Source: Bradyrhizobium sp. Ash2021
Lineage (GTDB): Bacteria; Pseudomonadota; Alphaproteobacteria; Rhizobiales; Xanthobacteraceae
Length of the DNA stretch: 64,000 nt
Reading direction: 5' to 3'
NCBI RefSeq assembly: GCF_031202265.1
Contig: NZ_CP100604.1
Location: 2,648,501-2,712,500 of the forward strand
Shown here: positions 37,945 to 46,489 of the stretch, one piece after another
How positions within the stretch are numbered: the stretch's first letter is position 1
Layout: every line of letters starts with the position of its first letter
Position numbers and translations under genes: made by a program
The notes under the pieces: generated by a model
Database searches by the model: none
Told to the model about the DNA's origin: nothing
Seen by the model: the letters and a program-made list of their open reading frames with translations, nothing else

Positions 37945-38970
37945 TCAAGGCTTTGGGTCGTCCCGGCCTGCGCCGGGACGACCCGAGATGGATATTTGCT
38001 CCTCCATCACCGCATCGCCCCAGCGCCAGCGGCGGGCGCGGGCGTAATCTGCCTTGGCGCGGCGGGGCACTTTTTCGATCGCGAGGCCGCCCGGCGTGCA
38101 GAGCTTTGCCGTCACTTCGACCTTGCTGACATCAGGCTGCGCCAGCACCCGGGCCGGGTGCTGCACCGGCGGCGCGTGGGTCAGCGCGACATAGGCGAAT
38201 TTTTCGTCCTCGAACGGCAGTTCAACGCCCTTGACCTGCATGTGCGCGCGCGAGCGGGAGAGGCGTTGGGTGAAATGACACCAGTCAGGTGTTGAAAGCG
38301 GACACTTTCCGTCGTGTGGGCAGGGCGCTGCGACATGAGCGCCGTCGGCGATCAACTGCTCGCGCAACGCAACGATCCGCGCGTAGCCTGCGGGGGTGCC
38401 CGGCTCGACGACCAGCAGCGTGTCGCGGGTTTTGGCCCACATCAGCTCGGCAAGCATGGCTCGCTCGGCATCGCCGATCTCGCCGATCATGTAACTGGCG
38501 ACGACGAGGTCGGCGGCATCGGCATGGGCGAGGAGGGAGCGAGCGTGCCCCGGCTCGTAGTTGATGCGGCGCAGGCGCGCGCTCTTGCGTGTGAGGTCCA
38601 ACGCCAGTTCGCGCAGGGCGTCGTTGGCGTCTAGCAAGGTAAAATCTTGCAACGATGAAAACGCTTCCGCCGCGGCCCAGCTCGCGGTCCCGGGCCCGGC
38701 GCCGACATCGAGCAGGCTCGTTGGCGCGAAGTCCGGCCTGATCTCGTAGAGCGCGTTCAGGCTGGCGACGACGGCGGCATAGGTCGCGGGCATCCGCGCC
38801 AGCGCATAGGCCAGCGCGTCGGTTTCCGATCTGATCGCGCCGGAGCCGCCGCCATCGCGGTAGGTCTGCGAGATGGAAGCGGCGCGGCCTGCAGCCGCGT
38901 TGCGCGACAGGCCCTCGAGTTTGGCGTCGAGGGCGGCCTTCAGTTCGGCAGGAAAATCGGGTGAGGTCAT
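37945..38970 (-). CDS. Rsm22-family putative ribosomal small-subunit methyltransferase/assembly factor
   Basis: 341 residues. SAM-binding motif LLDVGAGPGTASWAA, later strand LLVVEPGTPAG, and the Cys-rich CPHDGKCPLSTPDWCHF, which in METTL17/Rsm22 relatives binds an iron-sulfur cluster. The family works in small-subunit ribosome maturation. The last 13 or so residues (SGRPGAGRDDPKP) are encoded by a palindromic intergenic repeat at 37955-37984, so the native C-terminus has been extended or replaced by repeat DNA. It stands alone between lemA and a long non-coding region. Confidence 0.85.
   Translation of the reverse strand: MTSPDFPAELKAALDAKLEGLSRNAAAGRAASISQTYRDGGGSGAIRSETDALAYALARMPATYAAVVASLNALYEIRPDFAPTSLLDVGAGPGTASWAAAEAFSSLQDFTLLDANDALRELALDLTRKSARLRRINYEPGHARSLLAHADAADLVVASYMIGEIGDAERAMLAELMWAKTRDTLLVVEPGTPAGYARIVALREQLIADGAHVAAPCPHDGKCPLSTPDWCHFTQRLSRSRAHMQVKGVELPFEDEKFAYVALTHAPPVQHPARVLAQPDVSKVEVTAKLCTPGGLAIEKVPRRAKADYARARRWRWGDAVMEEQISISGRPGAGRDDPKP
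37955..37984. repeat. 30-bp palindrome forming the 3' end of the Rsm22 gene
   Basis: GGGTCGTCCCGGC-CTGC-GCCGGGACGACCC, 13-bp perfect arms. Same type as the ends of the 34258-34380 repeat. It overlaps the coding end of the Rsm22-family gene and may also serve as its neighbour's terminator. Confidence 0.8.
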
Positions 38971-39103
38971 CTATCTCTGTGATGCCCCGAAGGCGGGGCA
39001 TCCAATACGTGGCGGCTTCTCGGTTTTAACATGGATATCTCTGGAATACTGGATCGCCCGGTCAAGCCGGGCGATGACGGTAGGGGTGGCACCGACTTGT
39101 CCA

Positions 39104-39221
39104 CGTCATTGCGAGCCAACGGGTCGCGCGAATGCGCGCCCGATGACAGGCTCCGCGAAGCAATCCATCTGTCGGCAACGAAAGTGTGGATTGCTTCGTC
39201 GCTACGCTCCTCGCAATGACG
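39104..39221. repeat. Dispersed inverted repeat R1, long form (copy D)
   Basis: Left end CGTCATTGCGAGCC, then GGGTCGCGCGAATGCGCGCC, GCGAAGCAATCCA, and the right inverse TGGATTGCTTCGTCG with TCGCAATGACG. It shares the GCGAATGCGCGCCCGATGA module with copy B in opposite order. A small GCCCGG/GCCGGGC hairpin lies just before it at about 39054-39073. Confidence 0.85.
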
Positions 39222-39289
39222 GTGCTCAAATCTCAGATACGCTTTCCCGATCCCGCGGCGCGAAGCGCCCCGGGGTCGTGAGAGAAAAC

Positions 39290-39830
39290 TTTCGCCCCAA
39301 AAGAAGAGGGCGCAGGAAATGCCGGGGGCGCGCTGCACCCGCGGTCTCGTGTGCAAAATTGTGCGAAGAAACGCACACGAGCATACAGGTTCAGCGGAGG
39401 CACCCTGGCATTCCCTGCGCAATGGTTTTACGGCTTATGCCGCGCTCCCCGGCGACGAATTCGTCTTGTCACCGTCATCGGCGGATTAACGATTTTGCCA
39501 AGCCCGGTTGGGCCTGCAAAATTCTCCACCGACTTGACACCAGCAACGGGTGCCAGGACCACACGGTTTTGCCGTACGCAGCAACCCGTCTTCGCCAAAA
39601 GGCTCGCCGGGCTATGGCGCCGTCGTCTTGCGCGCTGTTGTCCGCTCACGAGAGAACTCGCCCTGCGAACACACACGCGCCGACGCTGCCGCGTCCACCG
39701 CATCCCCTCCCGCGTTCGTGACGATCGCGATACGCCCCTCTTGCCGGGAAAGGACGGGGCGAGCTGGTAGCGCTGATTTGCCCGACAGGTTAAGCGGAAT
39801 TTTGCCCGTCGCGTTATTTTGCCGCAGCCT
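39290..39830. repeat. Structured non-coding element with nested inverted repeats
   Basis: Part of an 1,086-bp stretch without a credible gene. An outer inverted repeat (GCGCAGGAAATGCC at 39310-39323, GGCATTCCCTGCGC at 39407-39420) encloses an inner one (CTCGTGTGC at 39346-39354, GCACACGAG at 39373-39381). The following 400 bp contain recognisable modules (GGTTTTACGGCTTA, TGCCAGGACCACACGG, CGTTCGTGACGAT). I recall very similar sequence as an intergenic repeat in Bradyrhizobium and Nitrobacter genomes. Overlapping open frames on both strands look like composition effects. Function unknown; transcribed RNA or degenerate mobile DNA are both possible. Confidence 0.55.
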
Positions 39831-39901
39831 CGGCGCGTCAGGATGAGCAAAGGCGCGCCTGCGCCGTGCCCAAATCGGACGAACGCCATTTCCGAGATTG
39901 C

Positions 39902-39944
39902 TCCCAGACCGGACATGCCGGAGAGATGTCAAACTCGACGCGAT
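39902..39944. repeat. Dispersed repeat, R2-related segment
   Basis: The sequence GACATGCCGGAGAGATGTCA with the following AACTCGACGCGA is shared almost exactly with 51883-51927. It sits shortly upstream of the cyclase-ATPase gene. GACAT...ATGTC forms a small hairpin. Confidence 0.7.
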
Positions 39945-40056
39945 TGAGCTATAACGGAACATCGAGACGGATCACCCGGAGTTGTGACCAAGATCACATG
40001 GATCGCTCGACTTCTGGCGCATTGTAATGGCGTTATTGATATCCGTCGAGGTCCGG

Positions 40057-43000
40057 ATGCACTGCACGAATTGCGCAGCCGAAGTCCCGAAGCAAAGGAA
40101 ATTCTGTGGGCAGTGCGGAGCGGCCGTAGTGCGGCGCTGTCTGGCCTGCGGCGCGGCAAACCCAGCCTTAAACAAGTTTTGCGGCGACTGCGGGACCAAA
40201 TTGCGCGTGGATTCTCCCGCGGTGGTACCGGCACGGGACTCGCGCCCGATCGAGCGCCGACAGCTTACGGTACTGTTTTGTGACCTGGTCGGATCGACTG
40301 CGCTCTCCGCGAGGCTCGATCCCGAAGACTTCAGCGCAATCATCGCCGGCTACCGGCGCTGCATTACTGAAACCGTTGCCTGCTTCGACGGCTTTGTCGC
40401 GCGGCATCTTGGGGACGGTGCGGTGGTATATTTTGGCTATCCTCAGGCGCACGAAGACGACGCGGAGCGCGCCGTTCAAGCTAGCCTCGCATTAGTGCAG
40501 GCGGTCGCCGCCTTGCCCACGAAGGAAAACTTGAGCGCGCGCGTCGGTGTTGCAACGGGTGTCGCGCTTGTCGGCGATATGTCGGACAGCGCGATTTCCG
40601 AGGAGCATGGCATCCTCGGCGATACCCCGAACCTTGCCGCCCGACTGCAATCGCTCGCACAAGCCGGCTGCGTTGTTATCTCGGATCGCACAAAGACGAT
40701 CGCGGGACCGCAATTCGAGTATCTCGATCTCGGTAAAGTCGAGATCAAGGGATTCGTAGAGCCAGTCGCTGCTTGGCGAGTCGCAGGCAAGACAGCCGTG
40801 ACCAGTCGATCGCACGCTCTCCAAAGCTGCGATTTGCTGCCGCTGATCGGTCGTGATGAAGAAATGGAGCTACTGCTGCGCCGATGGGAGCGGGCCAGGA
40901 GTGGCGAAGGTCAGGTGGTGCTGCTTTCTGGTGAAGCGGGGATCGGCAAATCACGGCTCACCGTCGCGCTGTTGGAACAGCTTGCTCGCGAGCCGCACAT
41001 ACGCCTGCGGTACTTCTGCTCGCCGCAGCATACCGACAGCACGCTCTATCCGGTGATCGGCGAGATGCTGCGCGCCGCTGGCTTTGCTCACGATGACAGC
41101 CAGCAAGCGAAAATGGACAAGCTTGACGCGCTGCTGGCGCAAAGCTCGACGCCGCCCCAGGATGCGGCGCTGTTTGCCGAAATGCTGTCGCTGCCTAACG
41201 ATGGACGCTACCCTCCGGTTGAAGTTGAGCCGCAGCTCCGTCGTCAGAAAACACTGAAAGCTCTTGATTCGCACATCGAGGCGCTGGCGCGGATCAATCC
41301 CGTGCTGATGATTTTCGAAGATGCGCATTGGACCGACCCGACCAGCCTCGAATTGTTCGCCCGGGCGGTGGACCTGGCCGTGAGCCATCGGCTCTTGATA
41401 CTTGTTACTTTCAGGCCGGAATTCAGCCCGCCCTGGATCGGACGACCGCACGTGACTGGGCTGACCCTCAATCGGCTGGCGCCGTGCGACATCCATTTCC
41501 TGATCGAGGGGGTCGTCGGTAACCGATCGTTGCCGGCGGACATCCGCCAGAACATCATCGAGCGCACCGACGGCATTCCACTGTTCGCCGAGGAGATGAC
41601 CAAGGCGGTGCTGGACGCGGAGGGTGAGAGTGATGCGCAGCGGGGCTTCGCAGGGGCACCAACGCCCGCTGTGGCGGTTCCGGCGAGCCTGCAGGCCTCG
41701 CTTATGTCGCGGCTCGATCGGCTCGGCCCGGCGAAGGACGTTGCGCAGGTCGGCGCGGCGATCGGCCGGGAATTTCCCCACATGTTGCTGGCTGCGCTCG
41801 TGCGAAAGCCGAAGGCACAACTGGACTCCGACCTCGACCGGCTCATTGCGGCGGGTTTGTTGTTTCGACAGGGCATCCCGCCAAATGCGAGCTACCTGTT
41901 CAAGCATGCGCTGGTGCAGGACGCAGCGTACAGTACGCTGCTGCGGGAGCCAAGGCGCGTGCTGCATGCGCGCATCGCCGAAATCCTCGAAAGTCAGTTC
42001 GCAGAAATCGCCGAGAGCCAGCCCGAGCTGCTGGCGCGTCACTACACAAAGGCCGACCTGGTTGAGAAGTCAGCGCGCCTGTGGGGCAAGGCGGGACAGC
42101 GGTCACAGGAGCGTTCGGCGCTGGTCGAAGCCGCAGAACAACTTGGTCAAGCGCTAGCGCAAATCTCAACCTTGCCCAGCACGTCCGACCTGCGGCGCGA
42201 GCAGATCATTTTACAAGTCGCGCTCTTGAACACGCTCATGCATGTCAAAGGATATGGCGCGCCCGAAACGAAGGCTGCCGTAGCTCAGGTGAGAGCGTTG
42301 ATAGAGCAAGCGGAACGGCTTGGAGAACCTCCCGATGACCCTTCGTTGCTGCTCTCAGCCCTCTTTGGCCAGTGGATCGTCAATTTCATAAACTTCGATG
42401 GTGACGTTGCGCGAGAGCTCGCAGCGCGGTTTCTGGCGCTTGGCGAGAAGGAGGGAGCGGCGGTACCGCTCATGATTGGACACCGCACCATGGCGAGTAC
42501 GCTCGCGTTTATGGGGGACCTCGTTGAGGCTCAAGCGCAGTACAATGAAGCCCTCGCCCTTTACCGCCCCGCCGAGCACCGGCGATTGATGACGCGATTT
42601 GGCCAGGACCTCCGGGTAACGTGCTTGGCCTTTCGGTCAATGGCCTCGTGGCTGCTCGGTTATCCTGAGGCTGCGCTCAACGATGCAGACTGCGCGCTCA
42701 TGGAAGCGCGCCAGATTGAGCATGCTGCCACTTTGATGTTTACGCTGAATTTCCCGATTCTTGTTAATACCTACTGCGGGAATTACCACGCGGCAAACGA
42801 GCGTCTCAAGGAGCTTGTCGTGTTAGCAGAGGAGAAAGGTGCCCCGTTCCGAAAAGCGGAAGGCGTGTTACGCCGGGGCTATATCCTAACCCTCACGAGA
42901 GCCGCGAAAGCAGTCGAGACCGTCACGGCGGGTATTGATTTATGGCGGTCGGCCGGGTCGACGATATTTACACCGGAGCACGAGTTCATGTTGGCAATCG

Positions 43001-43374
43001 CCCATTCAGATTTGGGCCAATTCGATGATGCCTGGCGCTGCATCGACAAAGCAATGACGGCGATGCACGCAACCAAGGAAAGGTGGTGCGAGGCTGAGGC
43101 TCATCGCGTTGCCGGCGAAATCGCGCTCAAGTCGCCGCAGCGAGACGTGGCGAAAGCGCAAGCGTATTTCGAGCATTCCCTGACCGTTGCGCGAGCACAG
43201 CAGGCAAAGTCGTGGGAATTGCGCGCGGCCATGAGCCTGGCGCGGCTCTTGAGCGATCAGGGAAAACGGCAAACGGCACGTGACCTTCTCGCCCCCATCT
43301 ACGATTGGTTCACCGAAGGTTTTGACACAAACGACCTTCGAAAGGCCAAGGCGTTGCTCGGCGAGCTTCATTGA
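40057..43374 (+). CDS. Zinc ribbon - class III nucleotidyl cyclase - AAA/NTPase - TPR protein
   Basis: 1,105 residues. Two zinc ribbons open the protein (CxxC pairs at 3-6/17-20 and 28-31/42-45). A class III adenylate/guanylate cyclase domain follows (about 65-240) with metal Asp76 (LFCDLVGST) and Asp120 (RHLGDGAV). Next is a large NTPase with Walker A GEAGIGKS (292-299) and Walker B-like VLMIFEDAHWTD, and the C-terminal half is TPR-like helical. This is a STAND-type regulator expanded in Bradyrhizobium. It should make a cyclic nucleotide in response to a signal; cAMP versus cGMP cannot be decided. ATG 40057 has GAGG eight bases upstream; 40027 is an alternative. Confidence 0.88.
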   Translation: MHCTNCAAEVPKQRKFCGQCGAAVVRRCLACGAANPALNKFCGDCGTKLRVDSPAVVPARDSRPIERRQLTVLFCDLVGSTALSARLDPEDFSAIIAGYRRCITETVACFDGFVARHLGDGAVVYFGYPQAHEDDAERAVQASLALVQAVAALPTKENLSARVGVATGVALVGDMSDSAISEEHGILGDTPNLAARLQSLAQAGCVVISDRTKTIAGPQFEYLDLGKVEIKGFVEPVAAWRVAGKTAVTSRSHALQSCDLLPLIGRDEEMELLLRRWERARSGEGQVVLLSGEAGIGKSRLTVALLEQLAREPHIRLRYFCSPQHTDSTLYPVIGEMLRAAGFAHDDSQQAKMDKLDALLAQSSTPPQDAALFAEMLSLPNDGRYPPVEVEPQLRRQKTLKALDSHIEALARINPVLMIFEDAHWTDPTSLELFARAVDLAVSHRLLILVTFRPEFSPPWIGRPHVTGLTLNRLAPCDIHFLIEGVVGNRSLPADIRQNIIERTDGIPLFAEEMTKAVLDAEGESDAQRGFAGAPTPAVAVPASLQASLMSRLDRLGPAKDVAQVGAAIGREFPHMLLAALVRKPKAQLDSDLDRLIAAGLLFRQGIPPNASYLFKHALVQDAAYSTLLREPRRVLHARIAEILESQFAEIAESQPELLARHYTKADLVEKSARLWGKAGQRSQERSALVEAAEQLGQALAQISTLPSTSDLRREQIILQVALLNTLMHVKGYGAPETKAAVAQVRALIEQAERLGEPPDDPSLLLSALFGQWIVNFINFDGDVARELAARFLALGEKEGAAVPLMIGHRTMASTLAFMGDLVEAQAQYNEALALYRPAEHRRLMTRFGQDLRVTCLAFRSMASWLLGYPEAALNDADCALMEARQIEHAATLMFTLNFPILVNTYCGNYHAANERLKELVVLAEEKGAPFRKAEGVLRRGYILTLTRAAKAVETVTAGIDLWRSAGSTIFTPEHEFMLAIAHSDLGQFDDAWRCIDKAMTAMHATKERWCEAEAHRVAGEIALKSPQRDVAKAQAYFEHSLTVARAQQAKSWELRAAMSLARLLSDQGKRQTARDLLAPIYDWFTEGFDTNDLRKAKALLGELH

Positions 43375-43662
43375 TAAGGCCATCCGGCGACGAAGTTCCC
43401 GTCCTGGCGGCACTTAGCGGACCTGACAGGTTCGGTCGACCATGCCGGTTCTTGGGGGCAAAGCTGACTTGGCGCGCGGGATTCGGTTCCCAGGGGGCAT
43501 GGAGCTACAAACGGTGACGTTTCGCTACAAGCGCGGGTTCCGGCACGAGTGTATCTGCCATGATGACGTGTATCGGTGAGTTCGCTCGAAAACGACCCGA
43601 TGAAATCACTTGGCCGCGTCAAGGTAGGCCAGCCGGGAACCGTTGAACGAGGAGCGCGGTAA
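43375..43662. other. Intergenic stretch without recognised gene
   Basis: 288 bp between the cyclase gene and a small possible gene. It contains the fragment GACCTGACAGGTTCGGTCGA, resembling part of the R2 repeats. No convincing open frame or terminator. Confidence 0.4.
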
Positions 43663-43749
43663 ATGAAGCCAGTCACTGGTGGAAAGCGGAGGGAACTCGT
43701 GAACAACACCGCCAATGCCGTTCTAAAATACGCCGAAAGCCTTGCCTAG
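43663..43749 (+). CDS. Possible 28-residue small protein
   Basis: ATG 43663 with a good ribosome site (GAGGAG nine bases upstream) and 28 codons ending in NAVLKYAESLA. It lies 36 bp before the patatin gene in the same direction, so it could be a leader or small upstream gene. No family recognised; it may be chance. Confidence 0.3.
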   Translation: MKPVTGGKRRELVNNTANAVLKYAESLA

Positions 43750-43785
43750 CAAATCTGCGTTGTCGAGAAGAGTCGGGTACAGGTC

Positions 43786-44976
43786 ATGCGTTCCTTTCGT
43801 CAGTTGCTCGTCCTGTCATTCGCTGTTTCGACGGGATTGTTTTCTCTTGCTGGCTGCAGTTCTCTTCCCAGAGCATCCTATACGGCATCCGATGCTGCGT
43901 CCGCGCGGGTGTTGAACGTCAATGAACTGCGCCGATATACCGATGAGCCGGCAGCAACGTTCCTCAAGGAACCACCTGTAAGTTTACGTGCCGGTCCTGT
44001 CAGCTATCTTGCCTTGTCGGGAGGCGGGGCCGACGGTGCTTATGGCGCGGGTGTGCTGAATGGTTGGACCACGGCAGGTACGCGCCCAAAGTTTACAGTC
44101 GTTTCGGGTGTGAGCACGGGTGGGTTGATTGCGCCATTTGCATTTCTGGGCCCAGCCTACGACGCTACATTGCGCGAAGTATACACCAGCGGTATCGCTG
44201 AAAGCCTTCTGGATACGCCAAGCATCTTGAACGCGCTTTTCGGATCGGGCCTGTTTGGAAACACGCGACTTCGCGAGTTGGTGGCCCGCTATGTCGACCA
44301 GAATATGCTCGCGGCAATTGCAGAGGAACACGCCAAGGGCAGGGATCTTCTCATCGTAACGACTGATCTCGACACTCAACGCACGGCGGTATGGGACATG
44401 GGTCGCATTGCTGAAATCAGGACACCCCAGGCGCTAAGCTTGTTCCGCGATGTCATGGCTGCATCCGCAAGTATCCCGGTGGTTTTCCCGCCGATGATGA
44501 TTGACGCGGAAGCGAACGGAAATCACTTCCAGGAGATGCATGTCGACGGTGGAGTGACGGCACCGGTGCTGACGTTGCCGGAAGCATTCATTTTGCGAAA
44601 CGGGGCGTTCGTCCGAGGTGCGCATATAAGCATTTACATCTTGATCAACAACAAGGTTGAGCGAGATTTCCAACTGGTGCCGAACAGCACGATCGACATC
44701 GCCGCGCGGGCTTCGGCTTCCGTCACGAAGACGCAAACCCGCTCTATTCTCTATGAGACTTTTGACTTCGCTCGCCGCAACAATTTCGGATTCAATCTGA
44801 CCTATATCGACAAAGGCTTTCCGTCGTCAAGCTCCTCCGGCTTTGAAACGAGCTACATGCGTTCTCTTTATCAGTACGGATATGACAAGGCCAAAACCGG
44901 TAATTTTTGGGTCAAGGTGCCGCCGCCGGATGATGTCTCATCAGGCGGGTTCCGGTTTAAAAGTTCCGCAATGTAG
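43786..44976 (+). CDS. Patatin-like phospholipase, lipoprotein
   Basis: 396 residues. A signal peptide ends in lipobox LAGC with Cys24, so the protein is probably attached to the outer membrane or faces the periplasm. The patatin fold shows the oxyanion loop SGGGADGAYG (78-87), nucleophile Ser110 in GVSTGG, and Asp254 in HVDGGV, a complete Ser-Asp dyad. It would hydrolyse acyl esters of phospholipids. Near neighbours are a cyclase-ATPase gene and a 2TM channel, but export makes it an unlikely cytoplasmic effector of cyclic-nucleotide signalling. Confidence 0.92.
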   Translation: MRSFRQLLVLSFAVSTGLFSLAGCSSLPRASYTASDAASARVLNVNELRRYTDEPAATFLKEPPVSLRAGPVSYLALSGGGADGAYGAGVLNGWTTAGTRPKFTVVSGVSTGGLIAPFAFLGPAYDATLREVYTSGIAESLLDTPSILNALFGSGLFGNTRLRELVARYVDQNMLAAIAEEHAKGRDLLIVTTDLDTQRTAVWDMGRIAEIRTPQALSLFRDVMAASASIPVVFPPMMIDAEANGNHFQEMHVDGGVTAPVLTLPEAFILRNGAFVRGAHISIYILINNKVERDFQLVPNSTIDIAARASASVTKTQTRSILYETFDFARRNNFGFNLTYIDKGFPSSSSSGFETSYMRSLYQYGYDKAKTGNFWVKVPPPDDVSSGGFRFKSSAM

Positions 44977-45171
44977 TGGTGGTCTACAGATCACCCGCAA
45001 GCGAAGTTCGGTGGGTGCGATGGCAAAATCGAAAACTGTCTGCCGATCACGGAAGGGTGGAAGAGCGTCGGTGTCGATCAGGGTGACCTCGTTCGGCAGG
45101 CCACGAACGCCACTAGTGAGGGCTCAATTTCGCAAAGCCAGATGCGCTCCGTTTACGGAGGTCGTCACGAC

Positions 45172-45516
45172 ATGAGCCGGCCGGCACCGCATACGTTGCG
45201 GCGGCGCTTTTTCATGGCGCTCGGCCATGCCATTCACGTGACGTGGCCGGTGTTGTCGGCAATTCTAGCGATTCAGCTTGTCCTGGGCTTGCTGGCTGGT
45301 TTTGTTGAGGGCTGGTCTCTCGGGGATGCGGTCTATTTCACTCTCATTACCGGCCTCACGATTGGTTATGGTGATCTCGTCCCGAGGCAGGCGTTGACGC
45401 GCGTACTTGCGATCGGAATTGGCTTTTTCGGGCTCTTTGTTACGGCTCTCATAGCGGCAATTGCCGTCCACGCTATGCGCTCAACGCTCACTGATGACGG
45501 GAGCCGCAATGAGTGA
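45172..45516 (+). CDS. Two-helix potassium channel-like protein
   Basis: 114 residues: helix 1 (VLSAILAIQLVLGLLAGFV), pore loop with selectivity filter TGLTIGYGDLVP, and helix 2 (VLAIGIGFFGLFVTALIAAI). This is the minimal KcsA-like pore, without a visible cytoplasmic ligand domain. ATG 45172 follows GGAGG by nine bases; the frame is open further upstream through 44977. That upstream segment encodes NCLPITEGW, perhaps the remnant of another gene. As a tetramer it could conduct K+. Confidence 0.85.
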   Translation: MSRPAPHTLRRRFFMALGHAIHVTWPVLSAILAIQLVLGLLAGFVEGWSLGDAVYFTLITGLTIGYGDLVPRQALTRVLAIGIGFFGLFVTALIAAIAVHAMRSTLTDDGSRNE

Positions 45517-45586
45517 TCTTGTATCGACCAGGGATCGAGTGAGGGTGCTGTTTGCTGCACTGCATGAGTCGCGTTGTGGCACCTTT

Positions 45587-45690
45587 GAGACATGTCGACC
45601 GGCTCTGACGATGTCCGTTCTGCGGGGTGGACCGAAAGTGATCGGCGAGCAGTCAAAACGACGCGATTGACCCTGAGTTGACCTCGGGTG
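45587..45690. repeat. Dispersed intergenic repeat R2 (copy 1)
   Basis: Modules in order: GGCACCTTTGAGACATGTCGA, GATGTCCGTTCTGCGGGGT, GACCGAAAGTGATCGGCGAG, and CAAAACGACGCGATTGACCC. The same order recurs at 48596-48699 and, more diverged, at 53451-53545 and 54380-54456. It lies between the K+ channel-like and the NTF2-like genes. Confidence 0.75.
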
Positions 45691-45809
45691 GGGAATCCCA
45701 GTCAAGGGCATTGGGCCGCTCCCCAGCCTGAGCAGCAAGCAGTGTGATGGCCCGAGCTTAGCCGAAGTGCTAAAAAGAGATCTCCAAAAAAAGACAGGAG
45801 GAACCACCC

Positions 45810-46226
45810 ATGGCGTCGATCACCGCAATCGCCAACGATTTCTTCGCCGCTTGCGAGACTGGAAAGGGTTGGGAAGTCTGCAACACTTACTGTGCTCCGA
45901 ACGCGACCTTCGCCGCTCAGGCCGAACCGCTTGCTGGTATTAAAACTCTTGCAGAATACACTGATTGGATGAAGGGGCTAATGACGATCATGCCGGACGG
46001 CAGCTACGAGGTGAAATCCTTTGCCACCGATACCCAACGAAACAACGTCGCTGCCTATGCCGTCTTTTCAGGCACTCATACCGGTCCCGGCGGTCCGTGT
46101 GAGCCGACCGGTAAAAAGGTGACTTCGGACTACGTCTACGTGATGCAATTCACCGACGACAAGATCAGCCAAATGACGAAGATATGGCATTCTGGTATGG
46201 CACTAAAGGAACTGGGCTGGGCTTGA
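45810..46226 (+). CDS. NTF2/SnoaL-like small protein
   Basis: 138 residues with the NTF2-like cone fold: N-terminal helix (IANDFFAACETGKGWEV), NATFAAQAEPLAGIKTLAEY, and C-terminal strands ending KIWHSGMALKELGWA. No signal peptide. A strong ribosome site (AGGAGG) precedes ATG 45810. SnoaL-like proteins may be enzymes or binding proteins, and no catalytic residues can be assigned. A second, unrelated-looking member lies at 52057-52470. Confidence 0.85.
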   Translation: MASITAIANDFFAACETGKGWEVCNTYCAPNATFAAQAEPLAGIKTLAEYTDWMKGLMTIMPDGSYEVKSFATDTQRNNVAAYAVFSGTHTGPGGPCEPTGKKVTSDYVYVMQFTDDKISQMTKIWHSGMALKELGWA

Positions 46227-46231
46227 GCGGC

Positions 46232-46276
46232 ATGCCGCCGACGCTACTCGCGATCGCCGACGAGGTGATCGAATAG
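46232..46276 (+). pseudogene. C-terminal remnant of an ABC transporter substrate-binding protein
   Basis: The 14 residues MPPTLLAIADEVIE before a stop match the conserved C-terminus (PPTLLARADEVIE) of PF04392-type substrate-binding proteins as I remember them. Nothing upstream extends the similarity because the NTF2-like gene ends six bases before. An R2-like fragment follows (TACCTTGAGACATGCCGAC at about 46299-46317). This is debris of a deleted gene. Confidence 0.55.
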
Positions 46277-46489
46277 CGTCGCTCATGTCAGGCTCTGGTA
46301 CCTTGAGACATGCCGACGGACTCTGAAGACTAATTTGCAGGCCTACGGGGGTGCCAGCTGACGATGCCCACCGCGCGATAGGCGCGCCTATCAAGCTCTG
46401 TAATTCAGCGGCGGCGCTGGCTGCATGCGCGAGCGCGCCACCGTTCAATTCCGGATGTTAAGCCTCAAAGGCTCCAAGAAGGATTGCGC

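Noticed and set aside
38873..39721. 282-codon plus-strand frame across the Rsm22 start and the non-coding region
   Set aside because: Begins inside another gene on the opposite strand, runs through an R1 repeat and the structured element, and has no family.
39290..39830. CRISPR array in the repeat-rich non-coding stretch
   Set aside because: Repeats are inverted and nested, not regularly spaced direct repeats; no cas gene in the window.
43786..44976. Patatin gene as a CBASS effector
   Set aside because: A clear lipobox (LAGC) sends it out of the cytoplasm, and no CD-NTase or accessory Cap gene is nearby.
44977..45171. Open frame upstream of the channel start encoding NCLPITEGW
   Set aside because: Looked like a remnant of a DUF1254-type C-terminus, but the match is too short and the rest disagrees; left as a note in the channel entry.
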